In this document: one piece after another, positions 1 through 6,604 of the stretch
Layout: the number at the start of each line of letters is the position of its first letter
How positions within the stretch are numbered: the stretch's first letter is position 1
Assembly (NCBI GenBank): GCA_902760315.1
Contig: CACWFV010000005.1
Location: forward strand, 1 to 64,000
Origin: an uncultured Bacteroidales bacterium
GTDB lineage: Bacteria > Bacteroidota > Bacteroidia > Bacteroidales > Bacteroidaceae
Length of the DNA: 64,000 nucleotides
Direction of reading: 5' to 3'
Made by a program: the position numbers and the translations under genes
Notes under the pieces: generated by a model
What the model saw: only the letters and a program-made list of their open reading frames with translations
Told to the model about the DNA's origin: nothing
Database searches by the model: none

Positions 1-18
1 AAGGTAAACAAATTTTAT

Positions 19-119
19 GAAACAACAAAGATTTTGCTGAAAAAATTATTAAATTAACACAAAAATGGTACTACCAACAGCCATTCGCACAGAAAAAGTT
101 GCTGAAAACTGATGAACAC
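19..119. repeat. 100-bp direct repeat, left copy
   Basis: Near-identical to 878-977. The two copies match base for base except for a small indel and substitution near 100-102 (about 959-960 in the other copy), and both end in TGAAAACTGATGAACAC. Together they bracket the toxin-antitoxin pair. The rest of 120-282 is AT-rich and holds no gene I can support. Confidence 0.9.
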
Positions 120-282
120 GAATTGCCACGAATGATCCATTAATAGCTGCGCGTAGCCATTATATGAGTAATTAAATGGCAATTATATGTTTAATAAGGT
201 GTAGGGAGAATAATGGTTTTTTAGTGGAGCAAAGCGGAACGGGGTTGTTCTTTCCTGTGCTATGGAGCCGAAGGCGGGGAGT

Positions 283-579
283 TTAATCATGCATATTTTG
301 AGCATGGCATGCATCAACAACCGTGATGCGGTCACCGTCAATTGTGTATGCGTAATACCATTTATCAGTATTTGCCATATGATATCCTTGCCATCGTCTG
401 ACTGTGGGCTTACGTCGTTGCAGCGTGCGCTCTATAGCGTATATAGCAAAGAATGCGTCACGAACATTTCGTTCCATGTCTTCATAAGAATAGGTATGGC
501 GATATTTCTTTGCTACATTAATATAGAAAGAGCGAATCTTTGCTACAACACGATGAGTATAGTAATACTTATATTGCAT
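283..579 (-). CDS. RelE/ParE-like toxin of a toxin-antitoxin pair
   Basis: A 98-residue basic protein. The C-terminal half has alternating strands typical of RelE/ParE-fold toxins: a WQGYHMANTDKWYYAY stretch followed by an IDGDRITVVDACHAQNM ending, which resembles Bacteroidota addiction-module toxins. The family usually cleaves mRNA on the ribosome or poisons gyrase; which of these applies cannot be told from this sequence. It begins 4 bp after the stop of the upstream small gene on the same strand, the usual antitoxin-then-toxin order. The pair lies between two 100-bp direct repeats, which suggests acquisition as a unit. Family assignment is by fold-like pattern only. Confidence 0.65.
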   Translation of the reverse strand: MQYKYYYTHRVVAKIRSFYINVAKKYRHTYSYEDMERNVRDAFFAIYAIERTLQRRKPTVRRWQGYHMANTDKWYYAYTIDGDRITVVDACHAQNMHD

Positions 580-583
580 CCGT

Positions 584-832
584 TCAATCGTATATAGCCC
601 TAATGTCCCTCATGGTTAGCTCGTAAGCTTCCTCCGGCGTGTATAACTCTTTGTTCATATCAGGAAATGCCTCTTCGTAGACAACATCGAGCAACGGCAT
701 AGTATGCATAGGCTTAACACTTTCAATAAGCATGGCTACCAGTTCCAGTTTCTGACTGTTGTCCATATCCTTCACAATGTCCCAATAGTAACTCATAGGG
801 TGCACTGTGTTCTGTCTTGTTGTCATTTCCAT
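584..832 (-). CDS. probable antitoxin partner
   Basis: An 82-residue acidic protein immediately upstream of and co-directional with the toxin-like gene. The N-terminal half is predicted helical (NSQKLELVAMLIESV), as in many short antitoxins, and the C-terminal half ends in an acidic helix (TPEEAYELTMRDIRAIYD) that could wrap a toxin. I do not recognise a specific antitoxin family, so the role is inferred from size, charge and position. Antitoxins of this type usually repress their own promoter; no clear operator was seen upstream. Confidence 0.55.
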   Translation of the reverse strand: MEMTTRQNTVHPMSYYWDIVKDMDNSQKLELVAMLIESVKPMHTMPLLDVVYEEAFPDMNKELYTPEEAYELTMRDIRAIYD

Positions 833-877
833 ACCTAATATTCATTTAATTGGGAACAAAGTTAGCAAATACGAAGC

Positions 878-977
878 GAAACAACAAAGATTTTGCTGAA
901 AAAATTATTAAATTAACACAAAAATGGTACTACCAACAGCCATTCGCACAGAAAAAGTGGTGAAAACTGATGAACAC
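878..977. repeat. 100-bp direct repeat, right copy (overlaps ispH 3' end)
   Basis: Second copy of the 19-119 repeat. Read on the minus strand, it supplies the last codons and the stop of ispH: the reading frame runs from the conserved KWLMEQCRDAI region straight into repeat DNA. Confidence 0.9.
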
Positions 978-1872
978 AGATGGCGTCGCGGCACTGCTCC
1001 ATGAGCCACTTGGGAGTGCTGGTGGCACCACAGATGCCTACGGTCTGGATGCCTTGCAGCCAGGAGCGGTCTATCTCGTCGGGACCCTCGATGAGGTGGG
1101 CGTTGGGATTGACGCGGCGGCACTCGTTGAAGAGCACCTTGCCATTGCTGCTCTTGCGGCCACAGACAAAGAGAATGAGGTCGTGGCGGGCGGCAAACTG
1201 CGAGATGCTGGGCATGCGGTTGGCCACGGAGCGACAGATGGTGTCGAAGGAGCGGAAGGTGGCGCCGGGCGCTATGTGCGTCTGGATGTAGTCACAGATG
1301 CGGTGGAACTCGTCGAGCGACTTGGTGGTCTGCGAGAAAAGGTAGATGTTGCGGTTGAAGTCCAGGTTGCGCACCTCGTCGAAGTGCTCGATGACGATGG
1401 CCTGGCCGTCGGTCTGACCCACCAGTCCGAGGACCTCGGCGTGGCCCTTCTTGCCGAAGATGACGATGAGGCTGTGGGCTGAGGGCTGAGGGCTGAGGGC
1501 TGATGGCTGAGGGCCCAGAGCCGCGAGGTACTGCTTGCGGATGCGCTGTTGCAGTTTGAGCACCACGGGGCAGGTGGCATCGATAATCTCGATGTGGTTG
1601 CGGCGTGCCAGTTCGTAGGTTGCAGGCGGTTCGCCATGGGCCCGCAGCAGCACCTTGACGTCGTGCAGCCGGGCCATCTCAGCGTGGTCGATGGTGACGA
1701 GCCCCATCTGGCGCAGGCGCTCACACTCCATGCCGTTGTGCACGATGTCGCCCAGGCAGTAGAGCGTGCCACCCTTGGCCAGCTCCTCCTCGGCTTTCTG
1801 AATGGCAGTAGTCACGCCGAAGCAGAAGCCGCTGCCGTTGTCTATCTCTATCTTGAGTTGTTGATGATTCAT
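913..1872 (-). CDS. ispH: 4-hydroxy-3-methylbut-2-enyl diphosphate reductase
   Basis: Last enzyme of the MEP isoprenoid pathway, an Fe-S protein that reduces HMBPP to IPP and DMAPP. The three cluster cysteines are recognisable in GSGFCFGV, IDATCPVV and TICRSVANR, with the GHAEVLG histidine region and RKSSNGKVL between them. The start is taken at 1872 (MNHQQLKIEIDNGSG), preceded by GGGAG, because the family begins close to the first cysteine; an in-frame ATG at 1890 adds six residues. Two oddities: a proline/serine-rich insert around QPSALSPQPSA encoded by a short tandem repeat, and a C-terminal tail (CVHQFSPLFLCEWLL...) that comes from the 878-977 direct repeat. It follows thyA on the same strand with a 31-bp gap. 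Confidence 0.93.
   Translation of the reverse strand: MNHQQLKIEIDNGSGFCFGVTTAIQKAEEELAKGGTLYCLGDIVHNGMECERLRQMGLVTIDHAEMARLHDVKVLLRAHGEPPATYELARRNHIEIIDATCPVVLKLQQRIRKQYLAALGPQPSALSPQPSAHSLIVIFGKKGHAEVLGLVGQTDGQAIVIEHFDEVRNLDFNRNIYLFSQTTKSLDEFHRICDYIQTHIAPGATFRSFDTICRSVANRMPSISQFAARHDLILFVCGRKSSNGKVLFNECRRVNPNAHLIEGPDEIDRSWLQGIQTVGICGATSTPKWLMEQCRDAICVHQFSPLFLCEWLLVVPFLC
1471..1516 (-). repeat. in-frame tandem repeat inside ispH
   Basis: Copies of GGGCTGA/GGGCTGATGGCTGA lie in the coding region and read as PQPSALSPQPSA in the protein. It falls between IRKQY and LIVIFGKKGHAEV, a surface loop in the family. Similar DNA occurs in the methyltransferase at 3580-3640. Confidence 0.8.
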
Positions 1873-1903
1873 GCTGTTCTCCCAATCCATTCACTATTCA
1901 CCT

Positions 1904-2713
1904 TTACACGCTGACGTCCGCCTTGATGTGTGGCCACGGGTCGTAGCCCTCCAGCTGGAAGTCCTCGTAGCGGAAGTCGAAGATGCTCTTTACGTCGGGG
2001 TTGATGTGCATCGTGGGCAGCGGGCGCGGCTGGCGCGTCAGCTGCAGGCGAGCCTGCTCCAGGTGGTTCAGGTAGAGGTGCGTGTCGCCCGTGGTATGGA
2101 TGAAGTCGCCCGGTACCATGTCGCACACCTGTGCCATCATCTGCAGCAGCAGGGCGTAGCTGGCAATGTTGAACGGCACGCCCAGGAACGTGTCTGCCGA
2201 GCGCTGATACAGCTGCAGCGACAGGCGGCGCCGGCCGTCGGGTAGGGGAGCCGTATAGAACTGGAAGATGGTGTGGCACGGCGGCAACGCCATCTGGTTG
2301 ACCTCCGCCACGTTCCATGCCGACACCATCATGCGTCGTGAGTCGGGATTGTTTTTCAGTTGGTCCACGACGTACTGTATCTGGTCGATGGTGCCTCCCT
2401 TGTAGTCGGGCCATGAGCGCCACTGGTGACCATAGACGGGTCCCAGTTCGCCATGCTCGTCGGCCCACTCGTTCCAGATGCGTACACCGTGCTCCTGCAG
2501 ATATTTCACGTTGGTGTCGCCCTGCAGGAACCAGAGCAGTTCGTAGATGATCGACTTCAGGTGCAGCTTCTTCGTTGTCAGCAGCGGAAATCCGTCCTGC
2601 AGGTTGTAGCGTGACTGCGTGCCGAAGATGCTGATAGTACCCGTGCCGGTGCGGTCGCCCTTCTGGGTACCCTCAGTCAGTATGCGGTTCAGTATGTCTA
2701 AGTATTGCTTCAT
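1904..2713 (-). CDS. thyA: thymidylate synthase
   Basis: Converts dUMP to dTMP using methylene-tetrahydrofolate; cytosolic homodimer. It is a full-length 269-aa member. The catalytic cysteine sits in [13 protein letters not shown], the phosphate-binding arginines in GDRTGTGT and [10 protein letters not shown], the nucleotide site in [20 protein letters not shown], and the C-terminal helix ends in HIKADVSV. Its start codon lies inside the 3' end of the upstream methyltransferase gene (41-bp overlap), so the three minus-strand genes methyltransferase-thyA-ispH probably form one transcript. Confidence 0.97.
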   Translation of the reverse strand: MKQYLDILNRILTEGTQKGDRTGTGTISIFGTQSRYNLQDGFPLLTTKKLHLKSIIYELLWFLQGDTNVKYLQEHGVRIWNEWADEHGELGPVYGHQWRSWPDYKGGTIDQIQYVVDQLKNNPDSRRMMVSAWNVAEVNQMALPPCHTIFQFYTAPLPDGRRRLSLQLYQRSADTFLGVPFNIASYALLLQMMAQVCDMVPGDFIHTTGDTHLYLNHLEQARLQLTRQPRPLPTMHINPDVKSIFDFRYEDFQLEGYDPWPHIKADVSV

Positions 2714-3944
2714 AGTCGTTGGGAATATGTGTTGTCTTGATTTTCCACTCTTTGGGATACAGGTTGTTAGCCCGTGTGCCGATGTTCTTCACTGGTCCTA
2801 ACGCATGGCCTTGGAAACACACCGTCACCACGCCGCGCGGCGTGTTGGGGGGCAGCGTCAGCGCCTCGTGGCGCAGGTAGGCGATAGCCTGCTGGTAAGG
2901 TAAATTCAGCCTTTCCCCATCCCCTTCCAAAAGGAAGGGGGGCTCTAACACCCTCTTTAGCTCCCTCTCTTTTTGGAGAGGGCGGGGGGAGAGGCTTCCC
3001 TTTTTTCTGAGCACACACAGGAAGAGTCCTTCGCTGCGCGTTGTGCCCGGAATGAAACGGTAGACCGGCTCCGTGAAGCCCTCCAGCAGCGACCTCGTGA
3101 TGTGCCATTCTGGTTTGACGGCAATGTCCACCACCTCCATGTCGTCATACTGCTGCAGGAAGTACAGGATGTTCTCCTCGTTCTCCTTCGTATTAAAGGT
3201 GCAGGTACTGTATATTAGTATGCCACCTTCGTTCAGACAGTGCCAGGCGTCGTCCACGATGTCGCGCTGCAGCCGCCAGCATTTCTCCACGTTCTGCTCG
3301 CTCCACTCACGGATGGTGGCCTCGTCCTTGCGGAACATACCCTCGCCGGAGCAGGGTACGTCGCACAGAATGAGGTCGAACTTCAGCTTAGCCTTGCGGT
3401 AGTCCTTGGGGTAGCAGTTGGTAACCAGGTGGTGCGGATAGCCCCACTTCGTCACGTTCTCCAGCAGGATGTTGGCCCGCTGGCGCATGGGTTCGTTGCT
3501 GTAGAGCACGCAGTCTGCCGGCAGTGCCGCACGCAACAGCGTCGACTTGCCGCCCGGTGCGGCACAGAGGTCGAGGGCAGATAGAGGTCTGATGGCTGGT
3601 GGCTGATGGCTGAGGGCCGAGGGTTGATGGCTGACGTAAGCATCGTGCAGCTGGCGCAGCACCTCGTCGAGAAACATCGATGCTGCCTCCTGCACATAGT
3701 AGCAGCCGGCGTGCAGCAACGGGTCCATGGTGAAGTTAGGCCGGCGGGTCAGGTAATAGCCACCGCGGCACCAGGGCACCGCCTCGTGGTCAGCAGCCAC
3801 CTGCCACTGGCTATCCATCTTTCGCGGGTTCAGCCGTATGCTGACAGGCGTTTCCTCCTCGAACGACTGTAGGTATCGTCCGAAGCGCTCTTCGCCCATC
3901 AGTTGGCGAGTGTAGTCGGTAAATGCGGCAGGCAGTTGTGTCAT
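2673..3944 (-). CDS. RsmF/RsmB-type 16S rRNA m5C methyltransferase
   Basis: A SAM-dependent RNA cytosine-C5 methyltransferase of the NOL1/NOP2/Sun family. The SAM site [12 protein letters not shown] and the two cysteines used in catalysis ([13 protein letters not shown] and [12 protein letters not shown]) are intact, and the C-terminal region resembles the RsmF PUA-like extension. The start at 3944 (MTQLPAAF) is preferred over an in-frame ATG at 4013, because a TAACTTTG promoter element lies only 6 bp upstream of it and the family begins near this residue. The protein carries two odd in-frame inserts: [11 protein letters not shown] just before the SAM motif, and a region near 2908-2998 coding for SPRPLQKER...[10 protein letters not shown]. 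Both look like short genomic repeats. Confidence 0.88.
   Translation of the reverse strand: MTQLPAAFTDYTRQLMGEERFGRYLQSFEEETPVSIRLNPRKMDSQWQVAADHEAVPWCRGGYYLTRRPNFTMDPLLHAGCYYVQEAASMFLDEVLRQLHDAYVSHQPSALSHQPPAIRPLSALDLCAAPGGKSTLLRAALPADCVLYSNEPMRQRANILLENVTKWGYPHHLVTNCYPKDYRKAKLKFDLILCDVPCSGEGMFRKDEATIREWSEQNVEKCWRLQRDIVDDAWHCLNEGGILIYSTCTFNTKENEENILYFLQQYDDMEVVDIAVKPEWHITRSLLEGFTEPVYRFIPGTTRSEGLFLCVLRKKGSLSPRPLQKERELKRVLEPPFLLEGDGERLNLPYQQAIAYLRHEALTLPPNTPRGVVTVCFQGHALGPVKNIGTRANNLYPKEWKIKTTHIPNDYEAILRHTEPHTD
2908..2998 (-). repeat. palindromic repeat element inside a methyltransferase gene
   Basis: Contains paired purine/pyrimidine tracts: CCCCTTCC then GGAAGGGG, and CCCTCTC then GGAGAGGG. 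These resemble dispersed intergenic palindromes. Here the element stays open in the coding frame. Confidence 0.6.
3582..3640 (-). repeat. GGCTGATGGCTGA-type repeat inside a methyltransferase gene
   Basis: Imperfect copies of GGCTGATGGCTGAGGG are translated as [13 protein letters not shown], directly before the SAM-binding motif. It is the same repeat family as 1471-1516 in ispH. Confidence 0.75.
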
Positions 3945-3950
3945 GGTGTG

Positions 3951-3958
3951 CAAAGTTA
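3951..3958 (-). promoter_or_regulatory. -7 element (TAACTTTG) for the methyltransferase-thyA-ispH operon
   Basis: Matches the Bacteroidota TAnnTTTG consensus on the minus strand. It ends 6 bp before the chosen ATG, implying a transcript that is leaderless or nearly so. Confidence 0.6.
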
Positions 3959-4002
3959 CGAATAATTTTCCACTTTTCATTTTTATTTGTTCTTTTTCTT
4001 CG

Positions 4003-4010
4003 TATCTTTG
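4003..4010 (+). promoter_or_regulatory. -7 element (TATCTTTG) for the sigma-factor operon
   Basis: Exact TAnnTTTG match 55 bp upstream of the first operon gene. No properly spaced TTTG -33 box is evident. Confidence 0.6.
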
Positions 4011-4065
4011 CAACTAATTTAGGATGAATTGCGTCTAACAGGTAAAGAATAAACACAGAAAAGGT

Positions 4066-4755
4066 ATGAAGAAAATAGTTTTTGTCCTGATGGGCGTTGC
4101 CCTCTTGGTATCTTGTAAGTATCATGTAAACAAGACCGTCAGCAGCTCTGCGCAAGAGAAGCGGGCCCTGACAGGCTTTGAACGTATAGAGATGAAAGGG
4201 TCCATGGACGTGAAGTACATCCAGGCCGACTCGTTCTCCGTGAAGGTTAGTGCTCCCAACGACGTCATCGACAAGGTGGAAACCATTGTTGAGAACAACA
4301 CACTGAAGATTGGTATGAAGCACAGTGGACGCATCATCAACTTTGGTAGTGACAGCGATGACGTCACCGTCTACGTCACCTCACCCGACTTCCTTGGCGT
4401 CAGCCTGATGGGTTCCGGCGACTTCCTCTGCACACAGCCGTTGGATACCGACACGCTCACCATTGACCTGAAAGGTTCCGGTGACATCTATTTCAAGGAC
4501 ATCATCTGCGACCATGTCAGTGCATCCGTCGTAGGTTCCGGCGACGTGAAGGTAGAACGTGTTCGTACGCAGCAGGCCCGTCTGGACGTGGTTGGCTCCG
4601 GCGACATCGAGATGGACTTTGACCGGAGTGGTTTTGTCGACGCACAGGTGAAGGGTTCCGGCGACATTGAACTAAAGGGCACTGTCAAGGTGCTGAGCCA
4701 AAATGTCCGCGGGTCGGGCGACATTGACACCGAAGAATTAACCATTGGCAAATAA
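4066..4755 (+). CDS. GIN-domain (DUF2807) lipoprotein
   Basis: A 229-aa lipoprotein with a signal peptide ending in a LLVSC lipobox (Cys about residue 17). The rest fits the DUF2807/GIN fold, a right-handed beta-helix seen in Bacteroidota cell-surface proteins. It starts with GFERIEMKGSMDVKY and then has six turns marked by GSGD (MGSGD, KGSGD, VGSGD, VGSGD, KGSGD, RGSGD) about every 20 residues. The function is not established; such proteins are commonly encoded beside PspC and sigma factors. It leads a five-gene operon and lies 13 bp before the next gene. Confidence 0.85.
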   Translation: MKKIVFVLMGVALLVSCKYHVNKTVSSSAQEKRALTGFERIEMKGSMDVKYIQADSFSVKVSAPNDVIDKVETIVENNTLKIGMKHSGRIINFGSDSDDVTVYVTSPDFLGVSLMGSGDFLCTQPLDTDTLTIDLKGSGDIYFKDIICDHVSASVVGSGDVKVERVRTQQARLDVVGSGDIEMDFDRSGFVDAQVKGSGDIELKGTVKVLSQNVRGSGDIDTEELTIGK

Positions 4756-4768
4756 GCATTAGAAGTAT

Positions 4769-5437
4769 ATGAAACAGATTTTAATTACTTTAACGATGTT
4801 GTTCGTGTTGGGCACGGCTGCCGAGGCTGTGGCCCAGAAGCACCGCCACACGCCTCAGCAGGCCGAGTTGGTGGACTCAACAAGCAAGAACGGTGTGGAG
4901 GCCTTCTCCGACACCACCAGTGTGGACTCTGGCGCCGGCGGACGCCACAGGTCTACGGTCACCATCACCACCGGTACGTCACCCTGGAGTTCGAATACCA
5001 CCACCTATGAAGTGGACGACGACGATTTCGGCAGCGTGATGGACCAGATGCTGCGTAGCATGGATGCCAAGGACTTCGCCGGCATGCTGTTCGTGCTGGG
5101 TGTGTTGTTCATCATCTTTGTCCTCTCGCCAGTATTCATCATCATTGCCATTTTCTACTTCATCAACAAGAACCGCAAGGAGAAGATGCGCCTGGCGCAG
5201 ATGGCCATGCAGCAGGGACAGCCCATCCCCGACCAACTGCTCCGTGAGCAGAACGACACGATAGACGATGACTATAAGAAGGGGCTGCGCCAATGCTTCG
5301 TCGGTGTGGGACTGATGATCTTCATGGGACTTGCCGCCGGCGAGGTGGGCTTTGGCGTCGGTGCCCTGGTGTTCTGCATCGGACTGGGCAAGGTCTTCGT
5401 ATCCAAGACGGGGAAGGTTAGGGAGATGAAAGATTAA
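4769..5437 (+). CDS. DUF6249-like membrane protein
   Basis: A 222-aa protein with a cleavable N-terminal signal (cleavage near AEAVAQ), a Ser/Thr/Asp-rich periplasmic stretch, a long hydrophobic segment around residues 100-132 ending in FINKNRKEK, and two further hydrophobic segments in the C-terminal third (LMIFMGLAAGEVGFGVGALVF). Similar small membrane proteins lie beside ECF sigma/PspC clusters in Bacteroides and Prevotella and are annotated DUF6249. The role is unknown; position suggests envelope stress sensing or response. Confidence 0.65.
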   Translation: MKQILITLTMLFVLGTAAEAVAQKHRHTPQQAELVDSTSKNGVEAFSDTTSVDSGAGGRHRSTVTITTGTSPWSSNTTTYEVDDDDFGSVMDQMLRSMDAKDFAGMLFVLGVLFIIFVLSPVFIIIAIFYFINKNRKEKMRLAQMAMQQGQPIPDQLLREQNDTIDDDYKKGLRQCFVGVGLMIFMGLAAGEVGFGVGALVFCIGLGKVFVSKTGKVREMKD

Positions 5438-5476
5438 GTATCAAATAAATAGTTTAAACATTATACATAAAAGATT

Positions 5477-5677
5477 ATGACAAGAAGACTTTTTCGCAGC
5501 AACGACCGCATACTGGGCGGTGTCTGTGGTGGCATTGCCGAGTATCTGGACTTCGACCCCACGGCAGTGCGTCTGGGCTATGCAGCACTGACACTGTTTA
5601 CTGCCTTTGCCGGCGTTCCTTTCTATATCGTGGCATGGATTGTGATGCCCGACAGGAACCGTATTCCGAATCTTTAA
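5477..5677 (+). CDS. PspC-domain protein
   Basis: A 66-residue single-domain PspC protein. The motif RSNDRILGGVCGGIAEYLD and the following hydrophobic helix (YIVAWIVMPD) are diagnostic. PspC proteins are inner-membrane proteins tied to envelope stress in proteobacteria; in Bacteroidota they accompany GIN-domain proteins and ECF sigma factors, as here. It lies 29 bp before the sigma gene. Confidence 0.88.
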   Translation: MTRRLFRSNDRILGGVCGGIAEYLDFDPTAVRLGYAALTLFTAFAGVPFYIVAWIVMPDRNRIPNL

Positions 5678-5706
5678 CACATTAAACAGCAGGACGGACA
5701 GAGGGC

Positions 5707-6246
5707 GTGGCACAGCTCAGCGACATAGTACTGGCAACGCAGGTGGCGGTAAGCGGCAACCAACGGGCTTTCGACGAGCTTGTGCGCCGATACCAGTCGC
5801 CGGTGCGCCGTTTTTTCCTCAACCAGACCATGGGCGACGAGCAACTCAGCGACGACCTGGCACAAGACACGTTTCTGAAGGCCTATACCCACATCGGATC
5901 GTTCCGCGGTATGGCGTCGTTCAAGACATGGCTCATGCGCATTGCCTACAACGTGTTCTATGACTATACACGGCGGCGCCAGATGGCTGTCAGCGACTGG
6001 CAGTTGGCCGAAAGCCAACAGCCCACAGTCCATAGCCAGCAGCCTATGTCCATGGACCTCTACAGCGCTCTCTCCGTTTTGAAGTCCGACGAGCGTCTGT
6101 GTATCACCCTGCAGCTCGTCGACGGCTATGATATTGCCGGCATTGCCCGGATTACCGGGATGAAGGAGGGTACCGTCAAGTCGCACCTCTCCCGTGGAAA
6201 AGAGAAGTTAGCCAACTATTTAAGAAAGAATGGATATGATAAATGA
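5707..6246 (+). CDS. ECF-type RNA polymerase sigma factor
   Basis: A 179-aa sigma-70 family protein. Region 2 spans about residues 15-85 (FDELVRRYQSPVRRFF, DDLAQDTFLKAY, FKTWLMRIAYNV). Region 4 is an HTH near the C-terminus (ARITGMKEGTVKSHLSRGKEKL). The start is a GTG at 5707; no in-frame ATG fits the N-terminus better. The linker between regions carries ESQQPTVHSQQPMS, a repeat-like insert similar in kind to those in ispH and the methyltransferase. It overlaps the next gene by 17 bp, as expected for a sigma/anti-sigma pair, and probably controls its own operon. Confidence 0.9.
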   Translation: MAQLSDIVLATQVAVSGNQRAFDELVRRYQSPVRRFFLNQTMGDEQLSDDLAQDTFLKAYTHIGSFRGMASFKTWLMRIAYNVFYDYTRRRQMAVSDWQLAESQQPTVHSQQPMSMDLYSALSVLKSDERLCITLQLVDGYDIAGIARITGMKEGTVKSHLSRGKEKLANYLRKNGYDK

Positions 6247-6604
6247 TAATGATGTTTTGTTGAAGCAGTTCTTCCGGGATGCCGCCCGGCAGCAGATAGC
6301 CGACGACGGTTTTACGCATCGCGTCATGCAACGCGTGGCCGTGGAGCACGAGTGCCAGGCCGTGGCAGCACGTCGCCGTCTGTGGCTTACTCGTCTGTGG
6401 ACGGCCTTCTGTCTGCTGGTGTTTGCCGTATTGTTTGTTGTGTTCAAGGGATGGGACTTGCTGTTGGTGCAACTTGAGGTCATGGTGCGAACACTGGCTG
6501 TCCAGAGTTTCAGCGTCAATGTGCTGATGCTGTTCAGCGTACTCTTTGGCTTGCTCTTTGTGGGTGTCGGCGAGGTTATTTCTTCGGAAATAGCCCGTAG
6601 GTAG
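6230..6604 (+). CDS. probable anti-sigma factor / DUF5056-like membrane protein
   Basis: A 124-aa protein overlapping the sigma gene. The N-terminal 50 residues are soluble (DVLLKQFFRDAARQQIADDGFTHRVMQRV), followed by two hydrophobic segments (about 55-75 and 90-118). The 'FTxRVMxRV' pattern and the location after an ECF sigma resemble Bacteroidota DUF5056 proteins, presumed membrane anti-sigma factors. An ATG two codons later (6236) is an alternative start. The last 29 bp overlap, tail to tail, the convergent porE-like gene. Confidence 0.65.
   Translation: MDMINDNDVLLKQFFRDAARQQIADDGFTHRVMQRVAVEHECQAVAARRRLWLTRLWTAFCLLVFAVLFVVFKGWDLLLVQLEVMVRTLAVQSFSVNVLMLFSVLFGLLFVGVGEVISSEIARR

Noticed and set aside
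262..597. Plus-strand 111-codon frame opposite the toxin gene
   Set aside because: The minus-strand pair has toxin-antitoxin order and spacing; this frame has no such support.
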